Of a stretch of DNA of 64,000 nucleotides, positions 45,268 to 56,880 are shown in pieces (the stretch's first letter is position 1; each line of letters begins with the position of its first letter). Under the pieces are notes generated by a model. It saw only the letters and a list, made by a program, of their open reading frames with translations, was not told the DNA's origin and searched no databases. Source of the DNA: Dugong dugon (lineage: Eukaryota > Chordata > Mammalia > Sirenia > Dugongidae); assembly GCA_030035585.1 (NCBI GenBank), contig CM057472.1:88905601-88969600 (forward strand). Direction: 5' to 3'. Both the position numbers and the translations under genes were made by a program.

Positions 45268-47019
45268 GTAGTAGAAACAATGATAAAAAAGAAACGAAAA
45301 AGGTCACTAAATTAGCATGACTGTTAAATGGTTTTTCAACTGCTTTGGGCTGTAAATGTATTCAACATTGTACTCAACAGATATTTATCGAGCACTTTCT
45401 GTGTTCCAAGCACAGACCCGAGAAATACAACTGTAAACAAGACAACCATGATCCCTAACCTTATGACGTTTGCAGGATTTCTACAAGTTCTCTATAAGCA
45501 ATGTTTTCATGCCCAAATTCTTAAGTGACTGAAATCAACCTTAAGCCCAGGCAGCGGGAGTTTTTGTGGTCTGGCAAGTATTTGGTATGATTCCCTTCAC
45601 CTGAATCTGAGCATTTTCCTCCTGAATCATTCACTGACTGTGAAGAATTTGAAAAGTAACTAATACAACACATTCTTTGAGGCTGGAAAAATGTAATTTC
45701 CCCTGATCATAGACTGGCTAGGCACAAGCAAACAAGACGCAGATAAGACACCCAGCAATACTTCTACATTGTATAGTCTTCCTAACTACTGTATAGACCT
45801 ATAGAAATTCCTAGCAGAGTTATCTGGTCAAAGGGAAGGTTGAAGGGATTAAAAATTCAGGAAAGAAAAAAATGTACTATAATGAGGGTGTATAGTTAAT
45901 GTGGTTTGACCAACTTAAAGCCAAATGCCAGAGCTATTTCCCCACCCTTCTTGCCTCCCCAAATGTTACAAGCAACTTCTAACTCTTGGATATTAACAAG
46001 ATAGAATTTTACGTGGATGAAAGATTCTTTTTCTCCTAAGATCTTCTTTTAGCATACACCAAAAAGGCACTTGTGCACTTATAAAAGTGACATCCATTTG
46101 CTAGTTCAGTTCCTCCAGAATAGAAAAGCAAATGGATATTTTAGCAAAAATTCCTAACTAACCCTCACCATTGGGTATATCAGCTGTGCTTGAGGAACGT
46201 TTTATTTATTTAGTAATGAAAGATGATGCAAGATTAAATTTTGAGAAGACTGAGAATACTGTAATTAAATTTCTCTTTTTGATATGCCTAACTTGTTTTC
46301 ATATAGCATTGTGAACCTCAAAATCTAGACCACAGATAGGCATTTCAAAAGACCCTTAAAAAGGACAGCGAAAGGTGTTAGCTTCAGAGCCATCAAATCA
46401 ATTTAATTCTAGCCTGTACAGATTATTTCACTGAAAAACTAACATTTGCTCAGCCATTCCTGATTGTGTGGGTACAGCTTCTGAATTCAATCTTCTCTCC
46501 TAAATGCTTTTTTTTTTTTTTTAATATAGCAAGGACAGCAGCCTGTAGTCACATCTATGCCAGAACTTTTGAAGTCATTAGAAAAAAAAGCACAAAAATA
46601 GTAATTTAATATTTTCCACCTGTAGCTATAGCTCTCCTTTAGTATTGGCCTCATGCTGGCTCATAAAATACTTCTGATACGCCTGAACGTTGTAACTTTT
46701 CCTACCAATCTTTTACTCAACACCAAGAATAGATTAAGTTGTTTATCTCTTGTTTTAAGACAATGCAATTTTAGTCTACAATGCCACACATATTCTCTAG
46801 TTCAGGTCATTCCTCTGTGGTCTTCAGAGCTAAGATGGAAAGATACTCCAGATCTCAAGACTGCTCCTGATGGGAAGAATCTGTCTAAGGAGCACCAGCC
46901 CAGAGTATTATTCAAAGGAACTCAGAAGGTTTGGTTGAGGCTAGATTTCCCTTGGGACTTAAAAAAAAAAGTCGACCAGCTATTTGAGCTGATATATAGC
47001 CAGTCTCACTGTGATCAAA
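45268..47019. other. Non-coding DNA
   Basis: A trace of an old repeat ('tatttatcgagcactttctgtgttccaagcac') lies near 45381. A T run of about 16 lies at 46507-46522. The frame 46653-47243 (196 codons) is open only because it runs from unrecognised DNA through the SINE at 47020-47208; it has no domain. Confidence 0.5.
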
Positions 47020-47208
47020 GGAGCCCTGGTGGCACAGTGGTTAAGGGCTCGGCTGCTAGTCAAAAGTTCAGCAGTTTGAACCCACCAGCCCCTCTGTGGG
47101 AGAAAGATGTAGCAGTCTGCTTCCCTAAAGATTTACAGCCTTGGAAACCCTTTGGGGCAGTCACTGTGAGTCGACGGCAATGGGTTTGGGGTTTTGTTTT
47201 GTTTTTTG
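47020..47208 (+). mobile_element. AfroSINE-type SINE (type C)
   Basis: Head 'ggagccctggtggcacagtg', type-C block 'gtagcagtctgcttccctaa', a shortened body ('ggggcagtcactgtgagtcg', missing the usual 'ttctactctgtcc' part) and a T-rich tail. No clear target duplication. Confidence 0.92.
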
Positions 47209-47924
47209 GTCATAATGATCTGCTTCCTAGACTCCCTAAGTAAATAGCTTTGCATGAGGTTAAAGAAGACAAACTCTTCCAACAAAGAGGCCTCAGGATT
47301 CTAATAAATCAAGAGTACATCTCTCTCTCTCTCTCTCATACACATACACCCATGCACGCATGTGTGCACACAAAGTCTAGGAATCCCAAATCAGGTAGTG
47401 AAGTGTTTATCAACCTCAGAGGCACAGTGATCTTTTGCTTTGTTTCCCTTCTTGCCATCATCAGCTACATGGGGTTTGTCAGTGACTGGAGCCATTTGGA
47501 TGGTTGTGCTTCAGGTTTCACTACTTGTATAAAAGTGACTTTCCATTCTTCACCTCCCTCTAAATTTTCACTTTTCACCATATGCATGGTATATGTCGAG
47601 CCTCATAGTGATGGAAACCTTTGAAACACAGATACTTCCAAGCTCTTAACCATGATTACCTTTTTTTCAGGCAATACACAGTGCAATAGGTTTCCTTTAT
47701 AACAAAGTTACCTGGACAGTCCTTGGGAGTTAGTCTGAAAGAAATTGATAGCTAAAAGTAAACACAAATTATTTAGGAAGAAACCTAATCTTTTCATTGA
47801 CATAACCCTCATTTTCTCAATATCATTCCATAAATTCTTCTTACATTTACTTATTGGCTTGGAGATACAATACACAAGAAATGTTTCATGTGTACTGATT
47901 TTGCCCTCATACTCTCTCTTGGTT
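47209..47924. other. Non-coding DNA, short (CT)n run
   Basis: A (TC)n run at 47322-47338 is followed by a CA-rich patch to 47370. The frame 47250-47624 reads through both and has no domain. No gene recognised. Confidence 0.5.
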
Positions 47925-48040
47925 CCATCACTAATTTAAACAAGTTATTCAGTCTCCTTGGTGTGAAATGAGGTAGTTGGCCTATATGGTCTCTAACTTT
48001 CTTTCTCAATCCTAAAAGTCTCTGATTCTTCTCTAACAGG
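47925..48040 (+). repeat. L2 3' end (plus strand)
   Basis: The order 'acaagttattcagtctccttggtgtgaaatgaggtagttggcctatatggtctctaac' followed by 'aaaagtctctgattctt' is that of the 3' end of the ancient LINE L2. Confidence 0.75.
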
Positions 48041-49034
48041 CTCAGATATTCACATTCTTTAGGATATTTCATGGATTTTCTCTACCAGGCCCAAACTACT
48101 CCATTTAATCAAATTCAGGTAATCCATTCAACTCATTCAACATATATAATGTGAGCATCTACTATGTTCCAGGCATTCTGCTAGGCAATGAACTTAAGAA
48201 GCCCATAGTCTAGAAATTTATATATTTTATACCTGACTATCTACTTATTTTTAAAATGGCTACGTATACTCTTATGTAGCATGTCATCTATTTTGTTTAT
48301 GTAAGTCAATCTAGACATGTCCAACTTGCTTTAACACCCTTGAGATATCTTCAAGTTCAGGAGAATGTTGTATATATTTTGGCCCCATTAGACAAAGAGG
48401 TTAAGAGATAGTATATTTATTTAGTGTAAAAACAAAACAATAATAACGAATAGTTTGTTCAAGTAAATAAAGGGGATACTATAAATATTTTTCTTTCATT
48501 TTTCCGGAAAGGTAGTGCTCAAGAACTCAAATCTCTGATTGTGAAGGCAATTGCAATGAAATTCAACTGAGATTTGAAGGGTATATTTGCCTGCAAGTAC
48601 TTTCTCACTAATCCTTAACCATTACCAATCTAAGAATTACTTATCTGTACAGAAATCCAGTAAAAGTTTATATTGATTAGGCAAATACATTCAGATTTCA
48701 TTTCTGATAACATTTCAAGGCGATTCCAGTAGGCCTCAAAATCCATTAGGTAGATTTAGAATTCCAATCCAAGTTTTGTGAAACCCTGTAAAGTGAGCCT
48801 ATGAGTTAATGTCTCAGGATTCCTAAGTATGGTAGGATATTATATTTTTATGGTTTTCCATTATATATTTTAGGAAACATACTGCTGCTTATACGTTTAG
48901 GCATTTTAACTATACCAGATTTAAGAAACCCTAGACAAATCACCATGTCCCTGTATATTCCCCCAATTACCAGAAAATCATCTGAATTTCCTCCAATAAA
49001 GGTGCCTTATTTTGGGTTCAGACACTGAGTCATC

Positions 49035-49250
49035 AAGAATGCCCTGATTATAATAATGATGACGATTCATTGAGCGCCTAGCCTGCTCTTGACACTGTGA
49101 TAAGTGTTTTTTACATACTTATCTCCCAAAATATACCTGTGAAATAAGCATTATCTCCTCCCTGCCATGAAGAAAGTAAAGTTAGGGTAGTCACCCAGGT
49201 AATAAGTAATATAGTCAGCATTTAGACCCTTTGCTCTTCCAGTTGATCAC
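49035..49250 (-). repeat. MIR (minus strand)
   Basis: 'aataatgatgacgattcattgagcgcctag' (49053), 'gataagtgttttttacatac', 'gtgaaataagcattatctcc' and 'gtcacccaggtaataagtaa' follow antisense MIR order. Confidence 0.82.
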
Positions 49251-49479
49251 CTAGGGCCAATCACTGAGCTATCATAATCAGCTTTCAATTGGGTCCATCA
49301 TGAAGAATTTTATTAGATTGCTCTGTTGTGAGAGGAATTTTTTAATAGCAGAAGAAAGCTCAATGATATGTTTGAAGAGTGGGGTATTGCTCAGGGTAAT
49401 AATAACAGAAGTTGTCTGTTTAGTGAAGAGTGGTGGAAAAGATATACACAAGACTAAGATTTGAAGGAAATGAATATAA

Positions 49480-49575
49480 TAATTATTATAATAATCAGCA
49501 TTCTCTGAGGACTTACTATGTGTGCCTTCATTGTCCTAAGTGTTGCACATATCTCAACTAATTTATACCCCCAAG
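49480..49575 (-). repeat. MIR fragment (minus strand)
   Basis: 'aatcagcattctctgaggacttactatgtgtgccttcattgtcctaag' followed by 'cacatatctcaactaattta' is the left part of an antisense MIR. Confidence 0.75.
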
Positions 49576-51734
49576 ATCAGAGAAATGTCTTGAATTTGGA
49601 GAAATCTCGGAGAAACCTGATGGCAAGAAAAATAGAAACATGCTGGAGAAACTCTGCCTACTTAGGGGACACCGCTTTGCATAGGCAGATACTTTGAAAA
49701 CCTATTATAAAATTGAATATATGGCTATCTGGACATGTCACCCTCTTCTAATCTAGGACAGAACAACCTTAAATAAAGTACTTATATAATGAGCAGGGAT
49801 AGATCCAGTTTTGTGGGGCCTGAAGGTTATGCAATTTGCAGGTCACAGTTTAGGAAAAAGAATACAAAACTATGAATACAGATTTGGTTATGAATGTATA
49901 CAATAGTTGTAATTGGTAGTTGTTGGATTATCTGATATTTGCAAATTTCACAAAAGAATGGATCATATGAATGCATTATAGGAGCTCTTGCCAGAGCCTT
50001 GGAAGGGGACCATGCAAACAAGGACTCTAACACTTGGGTTTCATTTGCTTTACGGTATATTTGCCTCTGACAATGAGCAAGAGTGAAGTGAAGACATTTT
50101 GCAGGATGTTGACAAAGAAGTATTCGATGAAGTTGTAAGTTGAGGGTATCTTCCAAATTAAGCACCAACAGCCCAACTATTTAACTAAAGGAACTTTAGT
50201 ACTGCTGAATCTCAGGAACTAAGATACATGTCGCAACTGATCGCCCAAATGGAGACTGGGGCTCATGGAATCAGGTTCAAAAGTGAGGCTAGAAGTACTT
50301 GCTTGGCAGAAACACAGTGGCATATTGTTTCACTCCTTAAACCCCTTCTGGGAAGCAACAGCCACCTCTCCCTCCTGAATGTGTCAAAACACATCAGAGC
50401 ATTAAACAAACAACTCAGACATTTCCACAGTTCCATTCTTGTATATTGACCCCAGGGATAGGGCAGGGCAAGAAACTGTGAGGCAGTGAGTATCCTGTTA
50501 CACATAATCTGCCCAGCAGTATAGGCTTCATTTCTTGAATTGCTATCACACCCAGGGCCCCTTTGTTTCTCAACAATAGATAGAATCATTTTCCATTTCA
50601 CTTTGCAAAAATCCTCTTAGAGGGATTTTAATGCAGTCAGGGAACATTAAAAAATTCTTTAACGGGACCACCCATTAATAACTTTACTCCAGTAGAGATA
50701 AAGAAAAAAGAAATACCGATACAAAAATCAAAGGGATCAGGTGAGCAAGGTACAAATGGTTTTCTTAGAGAATGATCTACTGAAATGAACTGGTGTGGTT
50801 TTTCTTTCAAAAGAGATCTTGAAATGAAAGAAAAAAATCTTGTGCAGGGTGAAACATACATTTTCATATGATGGGAACAGACCAACTTCCTTATTTGTAC
50901 CCGTAGATTTTTCTGAAGGCCAGAGAGATTGAACTCTTCCCCACTGTTTGGTCTGAGTTGAAGCCAAGAGACGTGGTGATGGAAGTTTGGAAAAACAATT
51001 AAAAAGAAATGTGTTCAGTGGTTTTTCTGGGATCCCAGTTAACTGACCCATTTCTAGGTAACATTAGGGAAGTTGTGGGCAGTGATTATTATCTCTTTAA
51101 AGTCCTAATTAAAATGTCAAACTGTAAGGTAGAATATCTTCAAAGCTGTATGTAATTTGATTGTGTTGGCTTATTGGAAAAATGGCCTTGGAAATACAAA
51201 TAAACCAGCCACTAAAAAGATTCCAGAAGTCCAGGCTTTTTTCCAGAAGTATAATCTGTCGAACCAATAGCATTTCAAAACTGACCACTCACCAAGGGGT
51301 AGACATCCAAATGTCAAAGCCAGTTTCATAACATGGTAACACATAACACGCTGCACAGGAATGCCTCACCATAGTGTATTTAGGATTGTAAAGGGTGTTT
51401 AGGGTGATTTCACCTACAAATACTTATCACCCAGACCTAAACGTTCTCCTTTGATGAGCTTCAGAAATGGCCAGCACCCTACCCTCTCTCTCAATTAGTC
51501 TGTTAAAGTCTCGGAGCTTTAAAAGAATTCCTGTGTGCTATGGCAGATTTCTATTACTCTCAAATATCAAGGTTTCAGGAAGAATGAAATTCATATCACA
51601 TGTGTACAGGGCATTAGTAAAGCTGCCCTTCATTTATGAAGGTGATGCAGTTACAACACTTTGGAAAGAAGTAGCCGAAACACCAATCAGAAACTGGCTT
51701 GAACAGTAAAGACATCTTTTATTGTATAACAAGA

Positions 51735-51938
51735 ACCAGTAACCAGTTCCCATTGAGTCGATTCTCACTCATGGCAATCCCATGTGTGTCGGAATAGAAC
51801 TGTGCTCCATAAGAGTTTTCAAGACTGTGACCTTTTAGAAACAGACTGCCAGGCCTTTCTTCCAAGGTTCCTCTGGGTGTGTTCAAACTGCCAGCCTTTA
51901 TGGTTAGTAGTCAAGTACTCAGCCATTTGCATCACCCG
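51735..51938 (-). mobile_element. AfroSINE-type SINE (type B), first of a joined pair
   Basis: Reversed tail 'aaccagttcccattgagtcg', body 'agaactgtgctccataagag' and reversed head ending 'catttgcatcaccc', slightly short of the usual terminus. It is immediately followed by a second SINE in the same orientation. 'acaag' flanks the pair at 51729-51733 and 52091-52095, hinting at a single joint insertion. Confidence 0.9.
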
Positions 51939-52090
51939 TACTTGTTGCCATCGAGTCGATCCTGACTCATAGTGACCCCATAGGACAGAGTAGAACTGCT
52001 CCATAGGGTTTCTAAGGAGCAGCTGGTGGATCTGAACTGATGGCCTTTTGGTTAGCAGCTGAGCTCTTAACCACTCAGCCACCAGGACTC
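51939..52090 (-). mobile_element. AfroSINE-type SINE (type A), second of a joined pair
   Basis: It begins 'cttgttgccatcgagtcgat' and ends 'ctcttaaccactcagccacc' plus 'aggactc'. It abuts the type-B SINE with no spacer, which gives a type B-type A head-to-tail dimer. Confidence 0.92.
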
Positions 52091-52095
52091 ACAAG

Positions 52096-52754
52096 CATAG
52101 CAGCTGATTAATACAGTATCTCAGCAACACAGCAGTGCCACTTTCTTTCCATTTTTCCACACTACCATTCCCAGTCTGCCAGCCGCTTTCCTTATTATCA
52201 CACCACAGTTACATGGGCTCTAGGAATTACCTCCTCATATAACCCCATTCAAAAGAAGAAAAACAGAAATGTTGCTTCCCATGAATTGTCTTTTATCCTT
52301 TCCTAGAAGCCCCTCAGCAGACTTGTCATCACATTTTATTGCCCATAATTGCATCACACGCCCATGCCTATACCAACTACTGTCAAAGGGAATTACTATG
52401 ACTAGTATAGCTTATTCAAGACTGACCTCCCACCCCTATAGCTGAGGAGGGACTCAGTTTCCCCTGATATACATGGCATCCTGGTAATATAAAGCAAATC
52501 ATAATTTTATTTGTACGGAAAAAAATAGGGCAATGGTTGCTGGGTAGGCAACCAACAGTATCTACTTCAGGAGGTGATGTGTCTACTGCAGTAGGGTATG
52601 AACACTAAGTTACTTTCCCAATGGTTAACAGATTTGTACTGACATGTTCATTATCATTCTCTCTTCTATCTCCACTCATGCCAACATTTTTATAAAGTAC
52701 CTAGCCAAGACCTGTGGCCATGAATAAGAGAAAAAACTATTTCCACATTGGAAA
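52096..52754. other. Probably an old repeat, not identified
   Basis: 'gattaatacagtatctcagc', 'catcacattttattgcccataattgcatcacacg' and 'gggtaggcaaccaacagtatct' recall a dispersed mammalian repeat, but I cannot name it. No gene recognised. Confidence 0.35.
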
Positions 52755-53080
52755 GCATTTATTCATCCATCTGTTTATTCCTCAGTATAGACTGAGTAGC
52801 TACTAGCTGGTAGAGTCTGTACTAGAGATATAATAAGAACAAGTCAGACATGGTCCCTGATCTCAGGGAGCTTACAGTCTAGTGGGGAGAATATATAAAG
52901 GCAAATAGGCAATATAGCATCATAGTGCTTTGCTAGGGCAAGAGCTATTACTTTAAAAGCGCAGTATCATGACTGCTTTGTTAGGAAAGTCCTGGGCACT
53001 ACATAGAAGGTGTACTTCACCCAGTCTCCTGAAGGAAGAGACTCTTGAGGTAAGAAATCAAGAGTGATATGAGGATAGGT
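52755..53080 (+). repeat. Ancient mammal-wide repeat
   Basis: 'gtctgtactagagatataat', 'gacatggtccctgatctcagggagcttacagtctagtggggag' (52849-52891) and 'aatatagcatcatagtgctt' follow the order of a widely dispersed old mammalian repeat. Family name not assigned. Confidence 0.6.
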
Positions 53081-53510
53081 TGTAAGTAGAAAGGAGACTA
53101 ACTGAACCCTACAACCATGTTCTGTAATTATTATTTTTCTTTCTTTAATTAATTTTGGCTAACTAATATAATGCCTTAAGGACACTTATACCACTAAAAC
53201 AGAGTTCTTAATTTGGGATACATGGATGGACCAGAAGATTGGCAAACTTAGGGAGGAAAAAAAAATTACATCTTTATTTTCGTCAACACCTAACTGAAAT
53301 AGATGATTTCCTTCAACTATAAATGTAGGCAACAAATCACACTAGTATTATCATTACCCATGACTTTGTCCCCAATGGAAACCACAGGCATTTCATATTA
53401 CGTTACAGTTGATGCAGCTGTCTCAAAAAGCTGTTCAAAATTACTGTACTCAGAAGATCTGCTGCTATATCTTGTTCTTTAAAACGATAATTCTAAAAAG
53501 CATTTTAACA
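53081..53510. other. Non-coding DNA, nothing recognised
   Basis: AT-rich sequence before the RTE insertion, with no gene or repeat recognised. Confidence 0.5.
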
Positions 53511-53518
53511 GATTACTT

Positions 53519-54631
53519 CGTTGTTGTTGTTGTTAGGTACCATCGAGTCAGTTCCAACTCATAGTGACCCAACGTACAACAGAACAAAACATTGCCTGAT
53601 CCTGTGTCATCCTCACAATCATTGCTATGTTTGAGCCCATTGTTGCAGCCACTGTGTCAATCCATCTCATTGAGGGTCGTCCTCTTTTCCACTGACCCCT
53701 ACTTTACCAAGCATGATATCCTTCTTCAGGGATTGGTCCCTCCTGATAACATGTCCAAAGTAAGTGAGATAAAGTCTCACCATCCTTGCTTCTAATCAGC
53801 ATTCTGGCTGTACTTCTTCCAAGACAGATTTGTTCATTCTTCTGGCACGCCATGGTGTATTCACTATTCTTTGCCAGCACCATAATTCAAAGGCATCAGT
53901 TCTTCTGCCTTCCTTATTCATTGTCCAGCTTTCGCATGCGTATGAGGCTATTGAAAATACTACAGCTTGGGTGAGGCACACCTTAGTCCTCAAGGTGACA
54001 TCTTTGTTTTCAAATACCAGCAGGGTCACCCATTGTCATGGATTGAATTATGTCCCCTCAAAAATGTGTGTATCAATTTGTCTGGGCCATGATTCTCGGT
54101 ATTGTGTGATTTTCCTATGTGTTGTAAATCTTGCCTCTATGATGTTAATGAGGGAGGATGGGCGGCAGTTGTGTTAGTGCAGGAGGACTCAATCTACAAG
54201 ATTGGATTGTATCCTGAGGCAATCTCTTAAAATGTAAAAGAGAGAAGTGAGCAGAGAGACAGGGGGACCTCATACAACCAAGAAAGCAGTGCCAGGATCA
54301 GAGCGTGTCCTTTGGACCCGGGGTCCCTGCGCGGAGAAGCTTCTAGTCCAGGGAAACAATGAAGAAAAGGCGGACAAACAGAGAAAGCCTTCCCCTGGAG
54401 CTGACACCCTGAATTTGGACTTTCAGCCTACTTTACTCTGAAGAAATAAATTTCTCTTTGTTAAAGCTATCCACTTGTGGTATTTCTGTTGTAGCAGCAC
54501 TAGATGACTAAGACACCTATGGTGGATGAGTTTCAGTGGCGCTTCCAGACTAAGATGGTCTGGGAAGAACGACACAGCCATCTACTGAAAAAATGGGCCA
54601 GTGAAAACCTTACCAATAGCAGCAGAACATT
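53519..54631 (-). mobile_element. RTE with 5' inversion, later split by an LTR
   Basis: 53519-54010 is the antisense RTE 3' part ('gttgttgttaggtaccatcg', 'ttaccaagcatgatatcctt', 'ctcaaggtgacatctttg'). From 54011 the orientation flips to sense 5' UTR ('caaataccagcagggtcacc'), which is interrupted by the LTR at 54034-54515 and resumes 'ggtggatgagtttcagtggc' to 'agcagcagaacatt'. GATTACTT at 53511-53518 and 54632-54639 is a perfect target duplication enclosing everything, so the inversion was part of one insertion and the LTR came later. Confidence 0.93.
54034..54515 (+). mobile_element. Solo LTR (ERVL/MaLR-like), 482 bp
   Basis: It begins TGTCATGGATTGAATTATG and ends 'tagatgactaagaca', the TG...CA termini of an LTR. 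A poly-A signal AATAAA lies at 54446 followed by T/G-rich DNA. The flanks CCCAT (54029-54033) and CCTAT (54516-54520) are a 5-bp target duplication with one mismatch. The beginning and end resemble MaLR LTRs, but the middle (GC-rich 'ggacccggggtccctgcgcg', 54315) does not, so it may be a lineage-specific family. No internal viral sequence is present. Confidence 0.85.
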
Positions 54632-54639
54632 GATTACTT

Positions 54640-56880
54640 TATCCCCATACTGTTGGTTTTCTTTTTGAGTCTATGTGTCTTATTTTATGCATCTAAAAAG
54701 CAACATTCTAAGATGCACCCACAGTAATGCATTTCTTCCCAGGTTAGACTTAGCACTTGCATATGAGAGACTTGACAAAGCTATGAATTCAACTTATGTT
54801 GTAATTGTTCAACTTGCCCAATTACGTTTTGTATTTTATTTTAGTAGTGTTAGCTCTGTGGCTACAAAAAAATAAAATATTCTTTTAAGGCTGCTTTAGA
54901 AGCTCTTTGGTTCTCTGAGTTGACATTTTCTTTCTGTACAAGCTCCAGTATAGTCAGAAAATCCACCCCATACTACAGCCCTTGTAGTCATCAATATTGC
55001 CATAATGGTCCAGTTCAGCAGCTTCTTAGGAACTTGCTTTAGTAGGTACCTGATTGCAATCAATAATAGGTGGTAATTTGATTAAAAAAGATGCTACTGT
55101 ATGCCATAGATTACTAGTATCTAATTTCAGGATTAGGTTCAAGACCAAGAACATGACTAAACCCCATCTTGGGTGTTTGTTGCCGGGACCGCTGTTGGTA
55201 CCAATCTCTTTATCAGTCAGGGTTAAGGCAAGAGACAAAAACCACACTAGTTATTTGAGCAGAGTGATTTTAATATAAAAAATATTAGTTCAGTATAAAG
55301 TTAATAACTAAAAAGGCAAGAATAAAACACTGAAGCTGGGTTCAGTAAACTTTTTATACAAAAGGTCAAGCAGTAAATATTTTCAGGTTGCAGGTCATAT
55401 GGTGTCTGTCACAAGTACTCAACTCTTTTGTTGTAGACTTAAAACAGCTGTAGACAACATGTACATGGATTTGCCTACCACTGCATTAAGATCTCATGGA
55501 GGTAGCTATTGCACAAGGTAGCTGCACACTTTGGTCTGGAGGAACAAAACAAAGAAGTTGGAATTTTTAGAACTTAGAGCCCTAGAGGAGGGGTCCTATG
55601 GAGCTAGAACTCAGACTTCTGCAGAAGGAGCACCAGCTAGAGCTGATGTGTCTGAGATGGTGCTGTATACCAACTCTACAAGTGTTGGAAAAACTGCCAA
55701 ATGAATTCAGCTGTTGCTATGAAAAGACAATGCTGCTTGTAAGGTGAAAAAGTATAGCATGAGTGAAACAGGCAGAAAACAAACCAAAGGAGAAAGTCCC
55801 TTTTCCCTACTCCAGCCTTGCTTATTCTCTCTGGTGCTTTCTATTGGCAGATCCTAGCAGGGGTACAAGTGGTCTGCCAAAATGTGGTTTACAAAGTCCC
55901 AGCCCCAGCATTACAAAGTGGAAGATAGGAGGGTGGGTCTGGCTGAGAGATAATAGCTTAATAACTAGTATAAAAGTGGTTTATAAGCTTCACCAGACTA
56001 CCAAAGAATGCACAGTGCATAAAAACAGTTTAAGGATGAGCCAGCTCAAATTTTTCATGAACTCTAGCTAATGAATAAGCCTATTAAGTAGTCTACTGAA
56101 CAGTTTACTTCAGCGTAGTCCATTGTTGACATACCTATGCCCTGAAAGAGTATTGAGATGTATTTTCTCCCTTATTACCAGTTTGAAAAAAGTTATGGGA
56201 GACTTACTTGATGAAAATCAGCAAAGGTAATGACCCCATTTAGGTCACTTATAAAAGAGAAAGGGCCAGCAAGGCTGTGGCAGGTTATTCTGCTATTATT
56301 ATTACCACTTCTGGGCATACACAGATGGTTCTATAATCTCTTAGAAGTCTACTGGGAAATTAAAAAGAATACTAAATCAATTTGGCATTTTAAATAAAAT
56401 AGTAATGTTTTTTAATGGAGTCCTTCATTGCTGTGGGTGGAAGAAGTGGACTGGAGAGAGAAGAGATGATAATTACTAAGCTATTTTATTTATGGAATCT
56501 AGTCTCTGGTCAAAGGACCACACATTCTTTGCCCTTGGATGATCTCCACTATTAATAATCACAGGGATTCTAAGCAATAAAAGAAAATACAGCACACTCC
56601 AGGTTGACATGCCATTTTTGGAGAACCCATCAAATATTCCAGGTTCCAGTTTCCCTAGGATGTTTGCACCAAACAACACAGTGAACCATATATTTGGAAT
56701 TTTTTCTTTCCTGTCTCTACAAATTCTAAGCCTTTGAAGAAAGAAGAAACAAAAACCGTTGCAAAATTATATCACCTTCTTTGGAAACTGTCTCTGACTA
56801 GTGTCACTCAGCTGTTGATCACTTCCCCAGACATTGCATCCTTGTAACATTTTATCTTGTCCAGTATGGCTTCCTCAGTC
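54640..56880. other. Non-coding DNA with a hAT fragment
   Basis: A hAT piece at 55335-55485 is listed. The remainder contains no recognised repeat or gene; the 102-codon frame 55763-56071 has no domain. Confidence 0.5.
55335..55485 (+). mobile_element. hAT-Charlie fragment (plus strand)
   Basis: It belongs to the family at 1604-1941: 'gtaaactttttatacaaaag', 'gcagtaaatattttcaggtt', 'ggtcatatggtgtctgtcac' and 'tagacttaaaacagctgtag' follow the same order. The right half is missing. Confidence 0.82.

Larger units (their letters stand above)
48041..51734. other. AT-rich non-coding DNA with MIR pieces
   Basis: MIRs at 49035-49250 and 49480-49575 are listed separately. An old-repeat trace ('agcatctactatgttccaggcattctgctag') lies near 48152. 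The 112- to 113-codon minus-strand frames at 49827-50168 and 50263-50601 have no domain. No gene recognised. Confidence 0.5.

Noticed and set aside
46653-47243. 196-codon plus-strand frame
   Set aside because: Its second half is the AfroSINE at 47020-47208; the first half has no recognisable domain.
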